This document shows positions 44,608 through 55,956 of a DNA stretch of 64,000 bases, piece after piece (the first letter of the stretch is position 1; each line of letters begins with the position of its first letter). The position numbers and the translations under genes are program-made. Location: contig JAGMWG010000004.1 of assembly GCA_020744225.1 (NCBI GenBank), positions 1,550,001 to 1,614,000 of the forward strand, given 5' to 3'. Origin of the DNA: Paraphoma chrysanthemicola. Its lineage: Eukaryota; Ascomycota; Dothideomycetes; Pleosporales; Phaeosphaeriaceae. A model generated the notes under the pieces. It had not been told where the DNA came from. It did not search any database and saw only the letters and a program-made list of their open reading frames with translations.

Positions 44608-45976
44608 CTATATAACCTTCGCCTCCGAATCTTTGTACTCCCCTAACCTGAACAGCCTCTTCGCATTATCTCTTCCAATCTTTTTCCGATCCCCCGTGTT
44701 CATCTCCGCATTATCAAACCAATTGCACCCATCCTCAAACGTTTCAAACGGATAATCCACACTAAACAGAATCCGATCCGCGCTGACCTCATTCTTCACG
44801 AAATCCAGCGTTGTCGTCGAAAAGTGTCCGCTCGTCGTGATCCAGAAGTTCTCTTCAAAGTACTCGCGGATCGTTTTCTTGCAGTCGAGACCGGGCTTGA
44901 GCAGCTTCTTCCGGTCTTCGAACCAGTGGTTGATGCGCCACATGTCGAAGGGGATGTGCTCGCCGAGATGACCCAGAATGACTTGGGCTTTCGGGTGTCG
45001 GTCGAAGACGCCGTTGGTGACCATTCCTAGGGCATGGAGACTTACGCCGACGGCGAAGGATAGTGGGGGGCCGATTAGCCATTGTCGGTCTTTCCATAAT
45101 TTTTCGAAAACTATGCCCGTGGGGTTGCGAGGATGGAGGTAGAGCTTTTGACCGGGTTAGCATTTTTCTCAGAACATGTGCATTTGCTTAGTATGTGCTA
45201 AGTCGAAATTGGGGCATTTCAGCTGGTCAGAGACGGGGTTGTGTAATATACGTACTACACGCAATTAGCAGTTATTCATTAAGTTCAATAATATACGTGT
45301 TCCTCGCTGGAAAGTAAAGACACTTAGACTCCAAAGCATGTACCGCTTTAAAGTCTTCGCTGTCTTTATTCCGATGCCAAGTAAACACTCTGTACTGGGG
45401 CGTACTTACCAGGCACATTGAGATCTGTGAGCGTCTCCCAGAATACGTCCCAGGAAGGATTGTCGTAGAAGATGTAATCTTCGCCGTCTGCGCCGGCGCG
45501 CTGTGTGTCGTTTACTAGCGCGCCTTTGAAGCCATATTGTGTGACAGTGCGTCGGAGTTCTGCGGCGGCTTCCTTGGGATCATGCATTGAGAGGGTGCTG
45601 TTATGTATATTGTTAGCATTATGGTAACAAGTTGGTATGTAATGATGCTGATGATGAAAGTATGAGGGACATACGCAAATGCTCCTAATCGGTCCGGAAA
45701 CGGCTTGATTTGCTCAGCAACATAATCATTGATCTCGACCGCAAGGGCTTGTGCTTCCTTCGGGTCGAAGATGTCCTGCACGCCGGGCGCAGTGTATGAG
45801 AGGATTGTGTATCCGACACCGTACTGGTCTGCGTATTTGAGCCGAATGTCTGTCAAGTCCTGGATTTCTCTGGTGTGTTTCTCGGCATCGGTGCTGAACA
45901 TGCCAGCCCACCATTTTGTCTTTTCTTCGAGACGGGGGAGGGCGAACGCCTCTTCTAGAATGACTTTGCCCAGCAT
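44608..45976 (-). pseudogene. 2,3-dihydroxybenzoate decarboxylase homologue, frame interrupted at intron 2
   Basis: Exons 45976-45675, 45597-45410 and 45144-44608 are readable. Protein pieces match the amidohydrolase_2 non-oxidative decarboxylases: MLGKVILEEAFALPRLEEKT (metal-ligand Glu8), GAFATLSMHDPKEAAAELRR, YLHPRNPTG (metal His), VILGHLGEHIPFDMWRINHW, and FSVDYPFE (metal Asp). The first join is in phase. At the second, the only good donor (CCTG|GTAAGT) leaves phase 1, while the only good acceptor (TGCTAACCCGGTCAAAAG|CTC) starts in phase 0, so the frame breaks one residue before YLHP. The intron would also be 265 bp, about five times normal, and holds an inverted repeat. All catalytic residues are otherwise intact, so a single-base assembly error or a very recent lesion is as likely as a dead gene. 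Shares a promoter with the hydroxylase. Confidence 0.7.
45309..45372. repeat. Imperfect inverted repeat inside the long intron
   Basis: Arms at 45309-45337 (GGAAAGTAAAGACAC...) and 45345-45372 (...TGTCTTTATTCC) are reverse complements with a few mismatches around a 7-base centre, ATGTACC. It sits just inside the donor end of the 265-bp intron of the decarboxylase. It could be a short foldback insertion or a structured intron element. Confidence 0.65.
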
Positions 45977-46806
45977 TGTGATTTCTGCTGTGAGTCTTGC
46001 GGAATTGGATTTCACTTATGATAGATGCTCCGAATAAGTAGAAGACAACCACGGGAACTTATAAAAACGGATAGCGTCAGCATGCCAACTGTGCTTATAA
46101 GTACTCTAGAAAAGGACCCAGTTATTCAGACAAGCGCTCACGTCCTCTTCTCAATGCGGCCGTTTAGTAAGGGCGACGGATGTCACAGGCCCATGAACAC
46201 ATTCCTTCCCGACCCGCAACGTCTCCTCCGCGAATCGAATAACACCCCACCACCTCCTACAGTGGATATTGCGGGGTAAGCATGGCCTCCAAGCCATCCT
46301 GCAGCGTTGCAGCGTTGCGCATAAGCAAGGTGCAAGATCCGCCCGTCGTGTCGGAAGGGCGGCTATTGCACCATGCATTTCCTGCTTCCGCACGTTGGAC
46401 GAATCAACGGCGAGGGATATTCTGGAGAGCACTACACAGCAGCGGAAGCGGGTATCGACCTTACACATTCTCGCCTTACCCGCTACATGAAATCCTTCGC
46501 TTATCGAAGGTTGATTGACGGATGTTCCGTCATGACGGAAGATCCGTTGCGTAGCGGGAGAAGGTTTGGATAGCCAATGAAAGATATAGATAGTACCGCA
46601 AGAATGAAGGTGAGATTGTCATCATCGAGGTAGAACAACTTGCTCTTCACTCCTGACTTATCCAAGTGAGAGCCTTCGTTCTGCGCATTTGTTCTTTAAG
46701 AGAAGCGCACGCTATTAATACCCACGGCTACACCAAGTAAAGACTGCCACTACAAAGGGCTACCTTCTTCTACTACAACGTGTCACAACACCATACACAA
46801 CATACT
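45977..46806. promoter_or_regulatory. Divergent promoter, decarboxylase / hydroxylase
   Basis: 830 bp between divergent start codons. It holds two CGG-N5-CCG palindromes at 46519-46529 and 46536-46546, and a hairpin-like CCTTCG-CTTAT-CGAAGG at 46494-46510 just before them, about 260 bp from the hydroxylase start. No supportable gene is present. Confidence 0.6.
46519..46546. promoter_or_regulatory. Two adjacent CGG-N5-CCG sites
   Basis: CGG-ATGTT-CCG (46519-46529) and CGG-AAGAT-CCG (46536-46546), each within ACGGA...TCCGT and 17 bp apart. Paired inverted CGG triplets at fixed spacing are the usual target of dimeric Zn2Cys6 factors, one of which is encoded 3-6 kb away. Binding is inferred, not shown. 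Confidence 0.6.
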
Positions 46807-48353
46807 ATGGGCTCCATGAGCGAATCTGGCTGGCGACGCCTTAGCGTCGGTGTCATCGGCGGCGGTATCGGTGGCATGTCCGTTGCCATCGCACTTCGAA
46901 GAGGAGGCCACGCCGTCACCATCTACGAGCGTAACGACTTTGCCGGCGAGGCTGGCGCATCTGTATCGTGCGCAGCCAACGGAACACGATGGCTTCACGA
47001 ATGGGGCGTCGATGTCCAGAAAGGCGACCCCGTCGTCTTGAAGAAGCTGATCAATCGCGACTGGAAGACTGGCGAGCCTGTGAGCGTGTATGATCTGGAT
47101 GATTACGAGGAGCGCTGGGGATATGTGTATAACATGTTCCATCGACAGTATATGCACAAGATGTTGATGGAGTGTGCGCTGCAAGAGGAAGGCGAGGGTG
47201 AGCCGGTGGTGTTGAAAGTCAACCAAGCTGTAAGTTTCTCAAATGCTTCCCATCGATTGCCCAAGCAGATACTCATAGCTTCCAGTGCGAAAACATCGAC
47301 ATTCCATCCGGCAACATCACTTTCACAAATGGCACGTCCGTGCAACACGACCTCATCGTCGGCGCTGACGGCATCGGCTCCGTCACTCGCAAGATCATCG
47401 GCTTGCATCCGGAAAAGCGCCCTGCAGATTCATCGTGTCTGCACGCCAACGTGCTCACCAAAGATGCCCGGAAACTTGGCTTAGTTGACTACTCGCTCAA
47501 CAGCGCGCTCGAGTACTGGGGCGGTCAAGAGGGCAAGTGGGACAAGATTGTCCTGTCACCATGTAATGGCGGCGAATTACTTTCATACTACTGCTTCTTC
47601 CCACGGTCTGTGGGTGATTATGCGAATCATACATGGGGCGGTGCGGATCTATCGGTTGAAGAGTTGCTGGCACCTTATCCCGAGCTGGACGCGCAGGTCA
47701 AGGCACACTTGGCGATTGGCATTGAGATTCAGCCGTGGAGGCTGTGGGTTCATCAGCCGTATCCCTATCTAGTCAAGGGCGGTGTTGCGTTGTTGGGAGA
47801 CGCAGGCCATCCGGTAAGACAAACTCCACTTTGTGTGCGTAAAAGAGTGTACGTGCTGACTGAAGATAGATGATGCCGCATCAGAGCCAGGGCGCATGCA
47901 TGGCGATCGAAGACGCTGCTGCACTCGGCATACTTTTCAACAAGGACTATTTCCACGGCAACGTCCAGGAATCGCTGGCGATATACGAAAAGATCCGACT
48001 ACCGCGTGCGACCAAAGTCCAAGCATCGGCGGCAAAGGCGGCGTACAACATCAACGAGCGGATTGGTGAGTTTCCCCAAAAGTAACCATATTTTGGATGT
48101 AGTTGCTAATGTTCATGCAGGCTTCTCGAGTAACACATCGATGAAGAATTACAAAGTGGAAGATGAGAAGAACAAGCTAACCATCGAGGAGATGAATGGC
48201 TATGACATGTACAAGGACGTCGACCAAGCATGGGCGGACAAATTGGGCGTGCCATACGAAGACAAGTATGTTCGGGGTTTGCCATTCGGGCTGAAGCTCT
48301 CGAACGGCATTACTGTCGACCGAGATACGAAGCTGCAGTATACGCTCGTTTAA
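46807..48353 (+). CDS. FAD-dependent aromatic hydroxylase, salicylate-1-monooxygenase-like
   Basis: Four exons: 46807-47229, 47286-47813, 47870-48065, 48121-48353 (introns 56, 56, 55 bp); 459 aa. FAD motif GVIGGGIGGMSVAIAL (GxGxxG at 18-23), NAD(P)H/FAD DG motif LIVGADGIGSVTR (about 164-176), and the distal FAD motif GDAGHPMMPHQSQGACMAIEDA, restored across intron 2 (about 312 onward). This is the class A flavoprotein monooxygenase layout of salicylate hydroxylases and 6-hydroxynicotinate monooxygenases, which hydroxylate an aromatic acid ring with or without decarboxylation. It diverges from the decarboxylase gene across a shared promoter, as expected if both act on the same phenolic acid route. 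The precise substrate is not deducible. Confidence 0.9.
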
Positions 48354-48782
48354 AAGCTTCCTTCCTGTTCAATATGTAAAGGCATGGGCCCGGCGTTCAT
48401 TGCATGCTTCAGCTCTACGGAGAGCCTAGATACCTCCTTGATACTATAGTCTTGTTCGTTACCATCTGTGTCAGTATGGAAAATCCTATTATAGTCCATG
48501 ATATAATTAAGCCTTTTTGTCGATAAGATCTTCCCTGTGGCTTGCTCGAAGCGGGTCCGCGAAGTGGGACTTGATGTGAAGGCTATTTGGCAGTGCCAAC
48601 ATCTCCGAACGCCGTCAGCATCGTGCACTGCGGGGTGCAAGGACTGAAGAGTACGATCGCCTTGTTTGCTGCACTTGATTGCTAAGTCTCAATGCATTCC
48701 GTCCAGGTGGCTAGCGCATGGCACGCCGATGATCCAGGCTGTGTTGTGATAGTTTGCTCATATACGAACGCAGGAACTATGC
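48354..48782. other. Intergenic, right border of the catabolic gene set
   Basis: 429 bp between converging stops of the hydroxylase and the zinc-finger gene. A 96-codon minus-strand frame at 48350-48640 shows no domain. Nothing else seen. Confidence 0.5.
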
Positions 48783-49671
48783 TCATTTGGCGACCTTCTT
48801 TCGCTTCTTGAAAACAATCGCGGGTGCCGGCGTATCTTCCTCATTCTTGACGGCCGCATCAGCAGCTTGCGCCTCGGCTTCTTCTGCCGTGGGAATGTCT
48901 TGCAATGCTTTGCCTATTCCCTTGTCCTCCGTCGAGTCCTCCTTCTTCACGCCGTCTTCTTGCTTAATCGTCTCTTGCGGGTCCGGCAGAGGGGTCTTCT
49001 TCATGAGCAGACTTTCCACATCGTCCGCACCGCCTTTGCTGCCTGGAAATGTCTTGAAAGTGTGTCCCCAGCCTTTGCGCTTTGTGATAATTTCTCCCGC
49101 CGCTTCTCGCTCCTCCTCTTCTTCGTCAACTTTCCGCTTCCTCACACCCTTGTTCAATGCTAGCGCCTTGAATTCACCATCGTCGTTTACTTCTCCCACA
49201 ACCTCCTCGGAAACAGTCTTCCAGTCTCCTGCAATGGCCAGATCGACCCTCGCCTGGTCGGGCAGCGCAACACCCATGGCCGCTAATTGTTCCCATTGCC
49301 TTTTTCTATCTTCTAGTGTCGCCTTCTTCTCAGGCCGCTTCTCGAAGGTTGGTGGAGGTCCACCGGAGCCAGTTGCGACTGAGGGACCACCTGTGGACGC
49401 TGCAGGTACGAGCCCATTGAGACGCGCGACTTCAGCCTGTGCCCGAGATTTGTTGCGCTGTTCGACCTCTTGTTCGCGATGCAGGCCTCGCAGGCTGCGT
49501 TGGATGTTGCCTTGGTGGCGGCCGGTAGCTTCGTGCTGCTGGCGCTCGAACTTGGTGTCTTTGACAAAGGTCGAGCAGAACTTGCACCAGTACTTAGGCT
49601 ATCATGATGTCAGAACATGCGCGTAAGAGGGGCTTTGCGCTACTTACAGTAGATTTCCAGTACTCTGCCAT
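48783..49671 (-). CDS. U1-type/matrin zinc finger protein, WBP4-like splicing factor
   Basis: Two exons: 49671-49648 (24 nt, MAEYWKST) and 49598-48783, 50 bp intron, phase 0; 279 aa. The second exon has no ATG until codon 108, so the finger is only seen after splicing: YWCKFCSTFVKDTKFERQQHEATGRHQGNIQ, with C13, C16, H30 and H36 as ligands (C-x2-C-x13-H-x5-H). A helical RSLRGLHREQEVEQRNKSRAQAEV region follows, then Pro/Gly linker and acidic/basic tails ending KKRKKVAK. This N-terminal MAEYWKS-finger layout is that of WBP4/FBP21-type proteins, components of the spliceosome; WW domains are not seen here. The nuclear pre-mRNA splicing role is by family. Confidence 0.83.
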
Positions 49672-52600
49672 GGTGCAGTGTTTAGGGTTGAGCGCAATCA
49701 ATTTCCGAGCTTCTTTCAAAACGGAGCTTGTCACTGCTTGTCAAGAAAGCCTCAAAGACGCTCAAACTTTCAAGTGTTGTTAGCGCCCGAGAGTAGCGAG
49801 TGTAGTGTGAATGTGTTCGCGATGTATGGTAGGAAAAGTCGAGGTTGACGCGAAAGGTACTGGCAGAATAGCGGGCGGTGAACGTGCGGCTGCGCCAATG
49901 CTAGAGCCAAAGCGTCATGCCGAGGTGGGACAGGGCTCCCAAACTTCCGCCTTACCACGTCCTGACGAAGAGTCCTTATAACTGCAGGCGGTCTTGTCCA
50001 TATCCTTGAGCAACGATACATCATGCTACATATTCAGTCATCCGTGAAAGCACGTTGACGTGTAGCTGTCCTCCCGGCGACATAGTCTTGCAGCATCCGG
50101 TACTTCTACAAGTTTAGTATGAGTTCACTAACATACTGAACCGACAATTTGTACGAAGGCAGCTGGCCAGTTCTAAGTCTGAAGCCACACAGCAAGCTAT
50201 CACAGCAAAATGTGTCCATCAGCTTACTCAAACTTCAATGCCATTGTGGTAACTTTCTGTTTCAAGCAAATCAAACAACGATACATGAACGATTCCTAAA
50301 CAAAACACTTTTGAAAGCCCTCGAGCGGTTGTCTGGCCCCCACCCATACTCTATGGCTCACTGAACATCTTCCGGCTACTGCATGCGCAATGTGTGGACG
50401 CGGGCCTTGTGAACCTCATTTACCACACTAGGACCCACTGATCGCTATCTTACTTCCACCAGAACAAATAGATTTCACAGGAACTAGCGAGACACGACAT
50501 TAACTTGACCCCGCGACAGTGTTCTAGATGAGACAGACACAAAACCACCTGGGCAGCTTCCGTCCACAGACGATTCTAAAGAGTTGGTCTACACGTTGCA
50601 TTGCCTGGTGCCGCATAGTCGGAAGGGGAGCAGGAGGACGAAGGGAACGAAGGCGAACGTGTTCAGTGTGAGCATTCCCTACGTTGCCAGTCTGATCTGG
50701 GCTTGCGAAGATATCGGCCTTTTCACCATAGAAGACCGCAACGCGAGCACACACAAGATCAGAACATCACACAAGACCAAGAATGTCTCATGTGTCAATC
50801 CGACGTGATCTCTGAATATTCTGATATGTTTATGGTAGAATCAACCCATGTAATGGCCCACGTCGCAAAAACCAAGGTCCATGGGTCCGGTAGCGGATAT
50901 CGTTTTGGGGACGCTGCGCAAACCCAAAATGCATATTCACGATCGAAGCATGGTGCAATGACTTTGCAGCCAAACAAAATCTGCCGAGGAGCGAACTTGT
51001 TCGATTAGAAGCGTCGTCGCATCTTGCAAAGACGAGGAAGGTCTTGTAGGCTTCGCTGCCTGTCATACATTCGTCGAAGGAAGTTGGGCAGGATTTGTGC
51101 CGTCTGGGTGAGTGTCCGAGGACTAAAGGTTCGTTGAGCGAAAGAAGGGAAGTCCCTTAGCAGGAAGGATCATTGTCTGCTTATCTGCAGCAATCTAGAA
51201 TGCGTTCTCTGTGTTATTGTGTGCTTAGTATCGAGCAATGAGCAACTTTGCATGATTCTCAAGATTTCCCCACACCTCTAAACCCTTCACCAATCTGCCC
51301 CCCATAAGCAAGAAAAGACAAATTGCACACTCAGAAAATATCCCGCAAAAGATACACTGACCTCACGCAAACCCTTCATCCAGCATGGTACATCACGCAC
51401 CTTCCGTCGTGCCATTACCTTCTCAGCCCCACGGGCAATCCGAAGCGAGTGGCAAATCCCACAGTGGCTGTGTGCATGCATGCATACGAAGCGCGACCAA
51501 CTCACCCCATCCAGACTATCGAATTCGCCAAACCCGCGCGCGTTATCGATAAACCCGCATGTATCGACCGTCGATCATCGCTAAGATCTTGGATGCTGCG
51601 ATCTGGTTTGTGGCATCTTCTTACATGGCTCCATGCAGGTGTCAGATGGGCGGGTTTCAAGTGTCAGATGCGGCGAGCTGGTGATTTGTAGATGGGGTGC
51701 CACGAGCATATGCAGGGCGTGTCGGATAGAGGATAGAAGAGCGAGTTTGGGTATAGTGGGTTGGATTGGTGGTGGGAGTGGGATGTGTAGTCGTGCGCTA
51801 GTTTCGACTTCGTATACCATGCAGCTACATTTGTATGGTGATGTATACCTTTTTGGCGAAGCGACTATTTCGTGCGCTTGTGAAGATTGATTGGTAGTAG
51901 TTTGCGCGTATTCGCGATTTTTGCGCTTGGAATAGAATATTGGGAAGTTGCGGTGTCGAGTTCATGATTCATGAAGTTGCAGATTGCATACGACGCCCAC
52001 CACCACTCAATTCTCAATTCTTGCATTGCAGCATATCGCGCTACCATTCAAGGACCGCAGGATTGCCGGGGGTGTTGCCAAGTTCAAAATTACTGAGTCT
52101 CATGTCCTCGCGTATGTGGACGCTTACTTGCAAGGTGTTATTCCGTGGCCTGACGAGTTCATCTTGGATTATATTGCAGCGGGTCGGGACATCTCTCAAG
52201 TCGTCGCTACTGCCGACAGCTGTGGGCGGCAAAATTCGTGAGCCGGTATTTGCGTATCGCAACCGGTCATCGTTTCTCAAGCGACGAATTGAATCTTGGA
52301 GGACGGCCTTAGTACGCGCGTTTCATTATGTCGCTGTGACGAGTGCCAGAGCCACATGATGCAGTCAGAAGCCCCTAGTTCTCGTGAATCAAGTCTTCCT
52401 CTGCCTCTACTGCAACCTAGACTATCTCTTCCTCATCCGTCGCTGTGGCTGTGACGCCTGCAATGACAGCGCATTCGCCACACCTGTTCTCAGGCCTGTT
52501 TGGTGCCGCGGAGACCTTCAAGGCCTGGTGATGACGCCCAGGCATAGAGCGGGTCTTCAACGACATTGGAGGCGCTCACAATGCGGATCCAGCCGCAAGC

Positions 52601-54499
52601 CCAACGGTATGTACTATGTAATCATACGATAACAAGTGACGCTCGTCCGGGACGATTGCTCGAGCTGAAGATGCACGATCATGCATGCGTCGGCGAAAGT
52701 GCAACCTGGTCGTGACGATGCGAAAGTATGCAGCGTGCGTGCTTTCCTCCGGCACACAAGGTCCGACCAATCACCCGCCTCGGCTCACCGTTCGTAAACA
52801 CAATCCTCGCCGTCGAATGCCCAGATGCCCAGCAGTTCGCGGCGTGCGCCCTCATTTTGGATACTGACATGTCTCGGTACCTGTGCTTGTGTGCCGTTTC
52901 CACTCTCCACAAGACCGACTCATCCCGTCTATATCGTCAACAAGTTAATTATTACATGACCCACGTCAACAACTCCGCACTCCACCTATCCCTATACCCT
53001 TCTCAGTGTCCCGGGCACCCATTTCCACAACTCTAACTACCCACCGGCCCTTTCTCCGACGAGGTACGACTGTTGCTCGGTTTCGTTTTTTTCGTTCATC
53101 TAATTTCCACCCGTCTTGTGAACCAAGCTTTTAGGCCCGCAATTTCGCTTGTTTTGATCAAATCAATCAGACCCTGAACCCGGCCTTCTATCCTGGGTCG
53201 CGGAAAAGGTGCCGGCTTGTCGAGGCTGGCGACGACGGGGATTGGGATCTCTGATTCCAAGAACCGGGTTGTGGCAGACGAGATTGATGGCGCGGAAGCG
53301 GGCGACTTGTGTTTATTTGTTGATTGTGGATGTAGAGGTGGTAGCTCGTGCTGTGAGTTTTGCAGTCGCGATTCCCCCTCAACGGCTCAAGACATCACGA
53401 TGCATAACTGTAAAGTCTTCGTGTTGAAATGAATTACCTCAGCCGCAAGCAAACGCACATGTCTTTATGTCATCACGCCACTACTTCCCCATGCTGTTCT
53501 TCCCCGCAAGGCTGAACACCCCGTCGACCCCTTTCCCTTTTCCCCGCCAAGCCACACCGCGAAATATTTTCCTGTTCAAGTTACCAGTCTCCTCACCGGC
53601 GTCCGCCACGCCCGCAAGCCCCGCAACAAATACAACCCGCGCGTGGGCTCTTCGTGTTCGGAATGATTGTGTATGGCGCGCTGTGGCCTCAGGCGCTCAG
53701 GAACCAGGGGTAAGGTCATGTTTTGTTCCGCAACGTAAGCATTGGCAGCGTCAGAACCTTATTTGCACATTGTGCACGTATTGTCTCGAGAATCGATAGA
53801 ATGGCGCCATGCGTCCGCCGAGCAGAAATGCGGGGTCTGGATTGCCGGTAGCCAGACTTTGGTCGGACTCGGAGATGAACCAAGCACTGCGCGCATACGG
53901 GTGCGGAGATGTTATGGAGAGTGGAGGCTGAATAGTGATGTGCAGGAGAATGTGGAAAATAGAAGATCTTGTAACTTAGATATTGTGAGTTGATATGGTG
54001 TAGGTTTGTAACTATGTACTCATCGCTATGGTTGGTCATGATTAAAGCCCTGGTGTGATGCTCTAGTAATATCAAAAACGCCTGGACGATGATGCGCGCG
54101 GAATCCGCGTCGCTTTTTTGATGAAGTGGTTGGTAGTCGTATTGGATGCTCAGCAGTCCCAAGCGCAGGACAAAGCCTGTGTGCAGACCAGCTTATACTA
54201 TGTGGATGCCAACATACATGCATGCAATGTACCCGTTGCCTCAGAATGCAAGAAAAGGCCTTCTCAGAAATCCAAAATGGTACATGATTAAAACGCTCAG
54301 CTTGAAACTCCAATGCGATGTGTGCGTTCCTCCTGGGACCAGCTTGGATCGACCAGTGATACGCCGAGCCTGGAGGTGGTACAAAGGCCGTAAGGAACGA
54401 GGACGGACCCAGAATGCGGGTCGCGACATGGACGCGCAGTTCCGAAATCGCGGAACGTGCTACAAGTGACGTGCTTATCGTGTCATTGCAGTAAGGAAA
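49672..54499. other. 4.8 kb gene-poor stretch
   Basis: No gene I can defend. Short frames overlap throughout. The best candidate is a protein-like 51984-52241 plus-strand frame (LQHIALPFKDRRIAGGVAKF, DEFILDYIAAGRDISQV) that stops abruptly and may be a relic; the neighbouring frame continues with FAYRNRSSFLKRRIESW. A pyrimidine-rich zone lies at about 53.0-53.6 kb. No tRNA, rRNA or transposon ends seen. Confidence 0.5.
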
Positions 54500-55956
54500 T
54501 TAGACGCTCTCAACGAAGGCAGACTGCCGTGTTTCCGATGATCGTCGCTTCTTCTGGAGCTTCTTCCCTTGCGATTGTCGCCGCTCGGCGAGTTCCATCT
54601 CTTCAGGTGTGGGCGGCGCAAATGTACCTGGCTTCAGGACTTGGAATCCGGAGTTTACGTTGCGGAGGACCTGGGACTCGCGCTGATTCTGCTCTGTGGC
54701 AACCTCGTATGGCACTTCATCGTAGGAGTACTGGTGATGAGGGCCACGGGGCTCGTAGGTGTCGGGGTAATATGCCGCCTTTGGCGCATATGACTCCATA
54801 AGAGGGACGCCTTGCTTGGATTGATTGGAAGCGTGGCCATCTTGAGTATGGCTAGCAGCATGTGTGGCGGCAGGCTCTTCTTGTGGATCGACGATGTGAT
54901 TGAGCGGTGGAGAAGGCGTCTTCTGGGGCATGAAGTAATTGACGCCATTGACGGTCTGGATCTGGTTATCTGCGACACTGGCCCACTCGCCGCTCTGTCC
55001 TGGCTTGCGAACTCTCGGTGTGAGTTGTCCGGTCTCAGCGACGTGGGACATGCGATGGCTCTGAAGCAGGTCGAGATCGGTGCGGGGGTCAACGGCAACA
55101 GGTATGGATGCAGGCCTGATGTAGGCGGTCTCGTACGAGCGGACGTCTTGCTGAATGGCCATGTAATCCGACTCGTCACTCGTGCGGCGGCTCGACTTGT
55201 TTGACGAGCCACCGGAGCGAGCATGAGTGTCTGCACGAGCTGGTCTGTGTGTTAGCTGGTGTTCTAGGACAGATTGTCTTGACGACATACGTGAAGGAGG
55301 TCCCGACGGGGCCGCGGAGCGCGGCGACTCGAGGGCTTTCAGTGCTGTAGAGTTTTGCGGAACGTGGTGATTGCAGTTTCCGCAGCGTACAGGTGCCTGT
55401 CCGCGGCCAGGGGAAGACGATCTCGACTCGTTGGGCACCCGCTCGGCGGAAACAGCGCGGTCGAAGGAGCTGCTAGGTGCGCGTGAGCTGTTGCGGCTGG
55501 AGCCGTAGAGAACTGCTTGGGGAAGCTCGAGCTGAGAATTGTTGTAGCTGCGGGAGAGCTTCTCGTCCATGATGGAATTGCGGCTGCTACCAACAGGTGT
55601 GTTGGTTCTCGAGATCCAGACACCATCGATCTCAATGCCACTTTGGATCGCGCGGATGCCGAATGGAATCTCGTCTTTGGTTTCTATGCTCACAGCTGTG
55701 ACTGGCTGTGCCTCGAGCATCTCCGGAGTCTGTGCGCGCTTCCCTTTGTCGACTTTGCTGTACTTCTTGATCTTATGGGTATCGTACCACAGCTTCAGCA
55801 ATCCAAGAAATATTGTGAGCATAATACCGCAACCGAGGACCTGAGATTATTAGTATACGTAGGCCAAAGCATGAAAACTGTGCATACAAAGGTCATTTTC
55901 TGCCATAGCGCCCAGCTGTTAAAAAAGGTGTTTCCACCAGACGTCCCGAATGCCAT
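54500..55956 (-). CDS. Single-span fungal membrane protein with long Ser/Pro-rich tail
   Basis: Three exons: 55956-55888, 55840-55291, 55239-54500 (introns 47 and 51 bp); 452 aa. The first exon gives MAFGTSGGNTFFNSWALWQKMTF. Splicing joins it in phase 0 to VLGCGIMLTIFLGLLKLWY, the only transmembrane helix (about 24-42). The second intron is in frame and optional by ORF criteria; it is proposed for its GTATGT donor and GCTAAC branch. The cytoplasmic part has a basic patch (THKIKKYSKVDKGKR), many Ser/Arg, a CGNCNHHV cysteine pair, and a conserved-looking end (PPTPEEMELAERRQSQGKKLQKKRR). Type III/I anchor with disordered tail; family and role not recognised. Confidence 0.72.

Noticed and set aside
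54655..55236. 193-codon minus-strand frame overlapping the single-span membrane protein
   Set aside because: It would result from a 46-bp splice that shifts frame; the alternative 51-bp intron keeps the more protein-like frame through to PPTPEEMELAERR.
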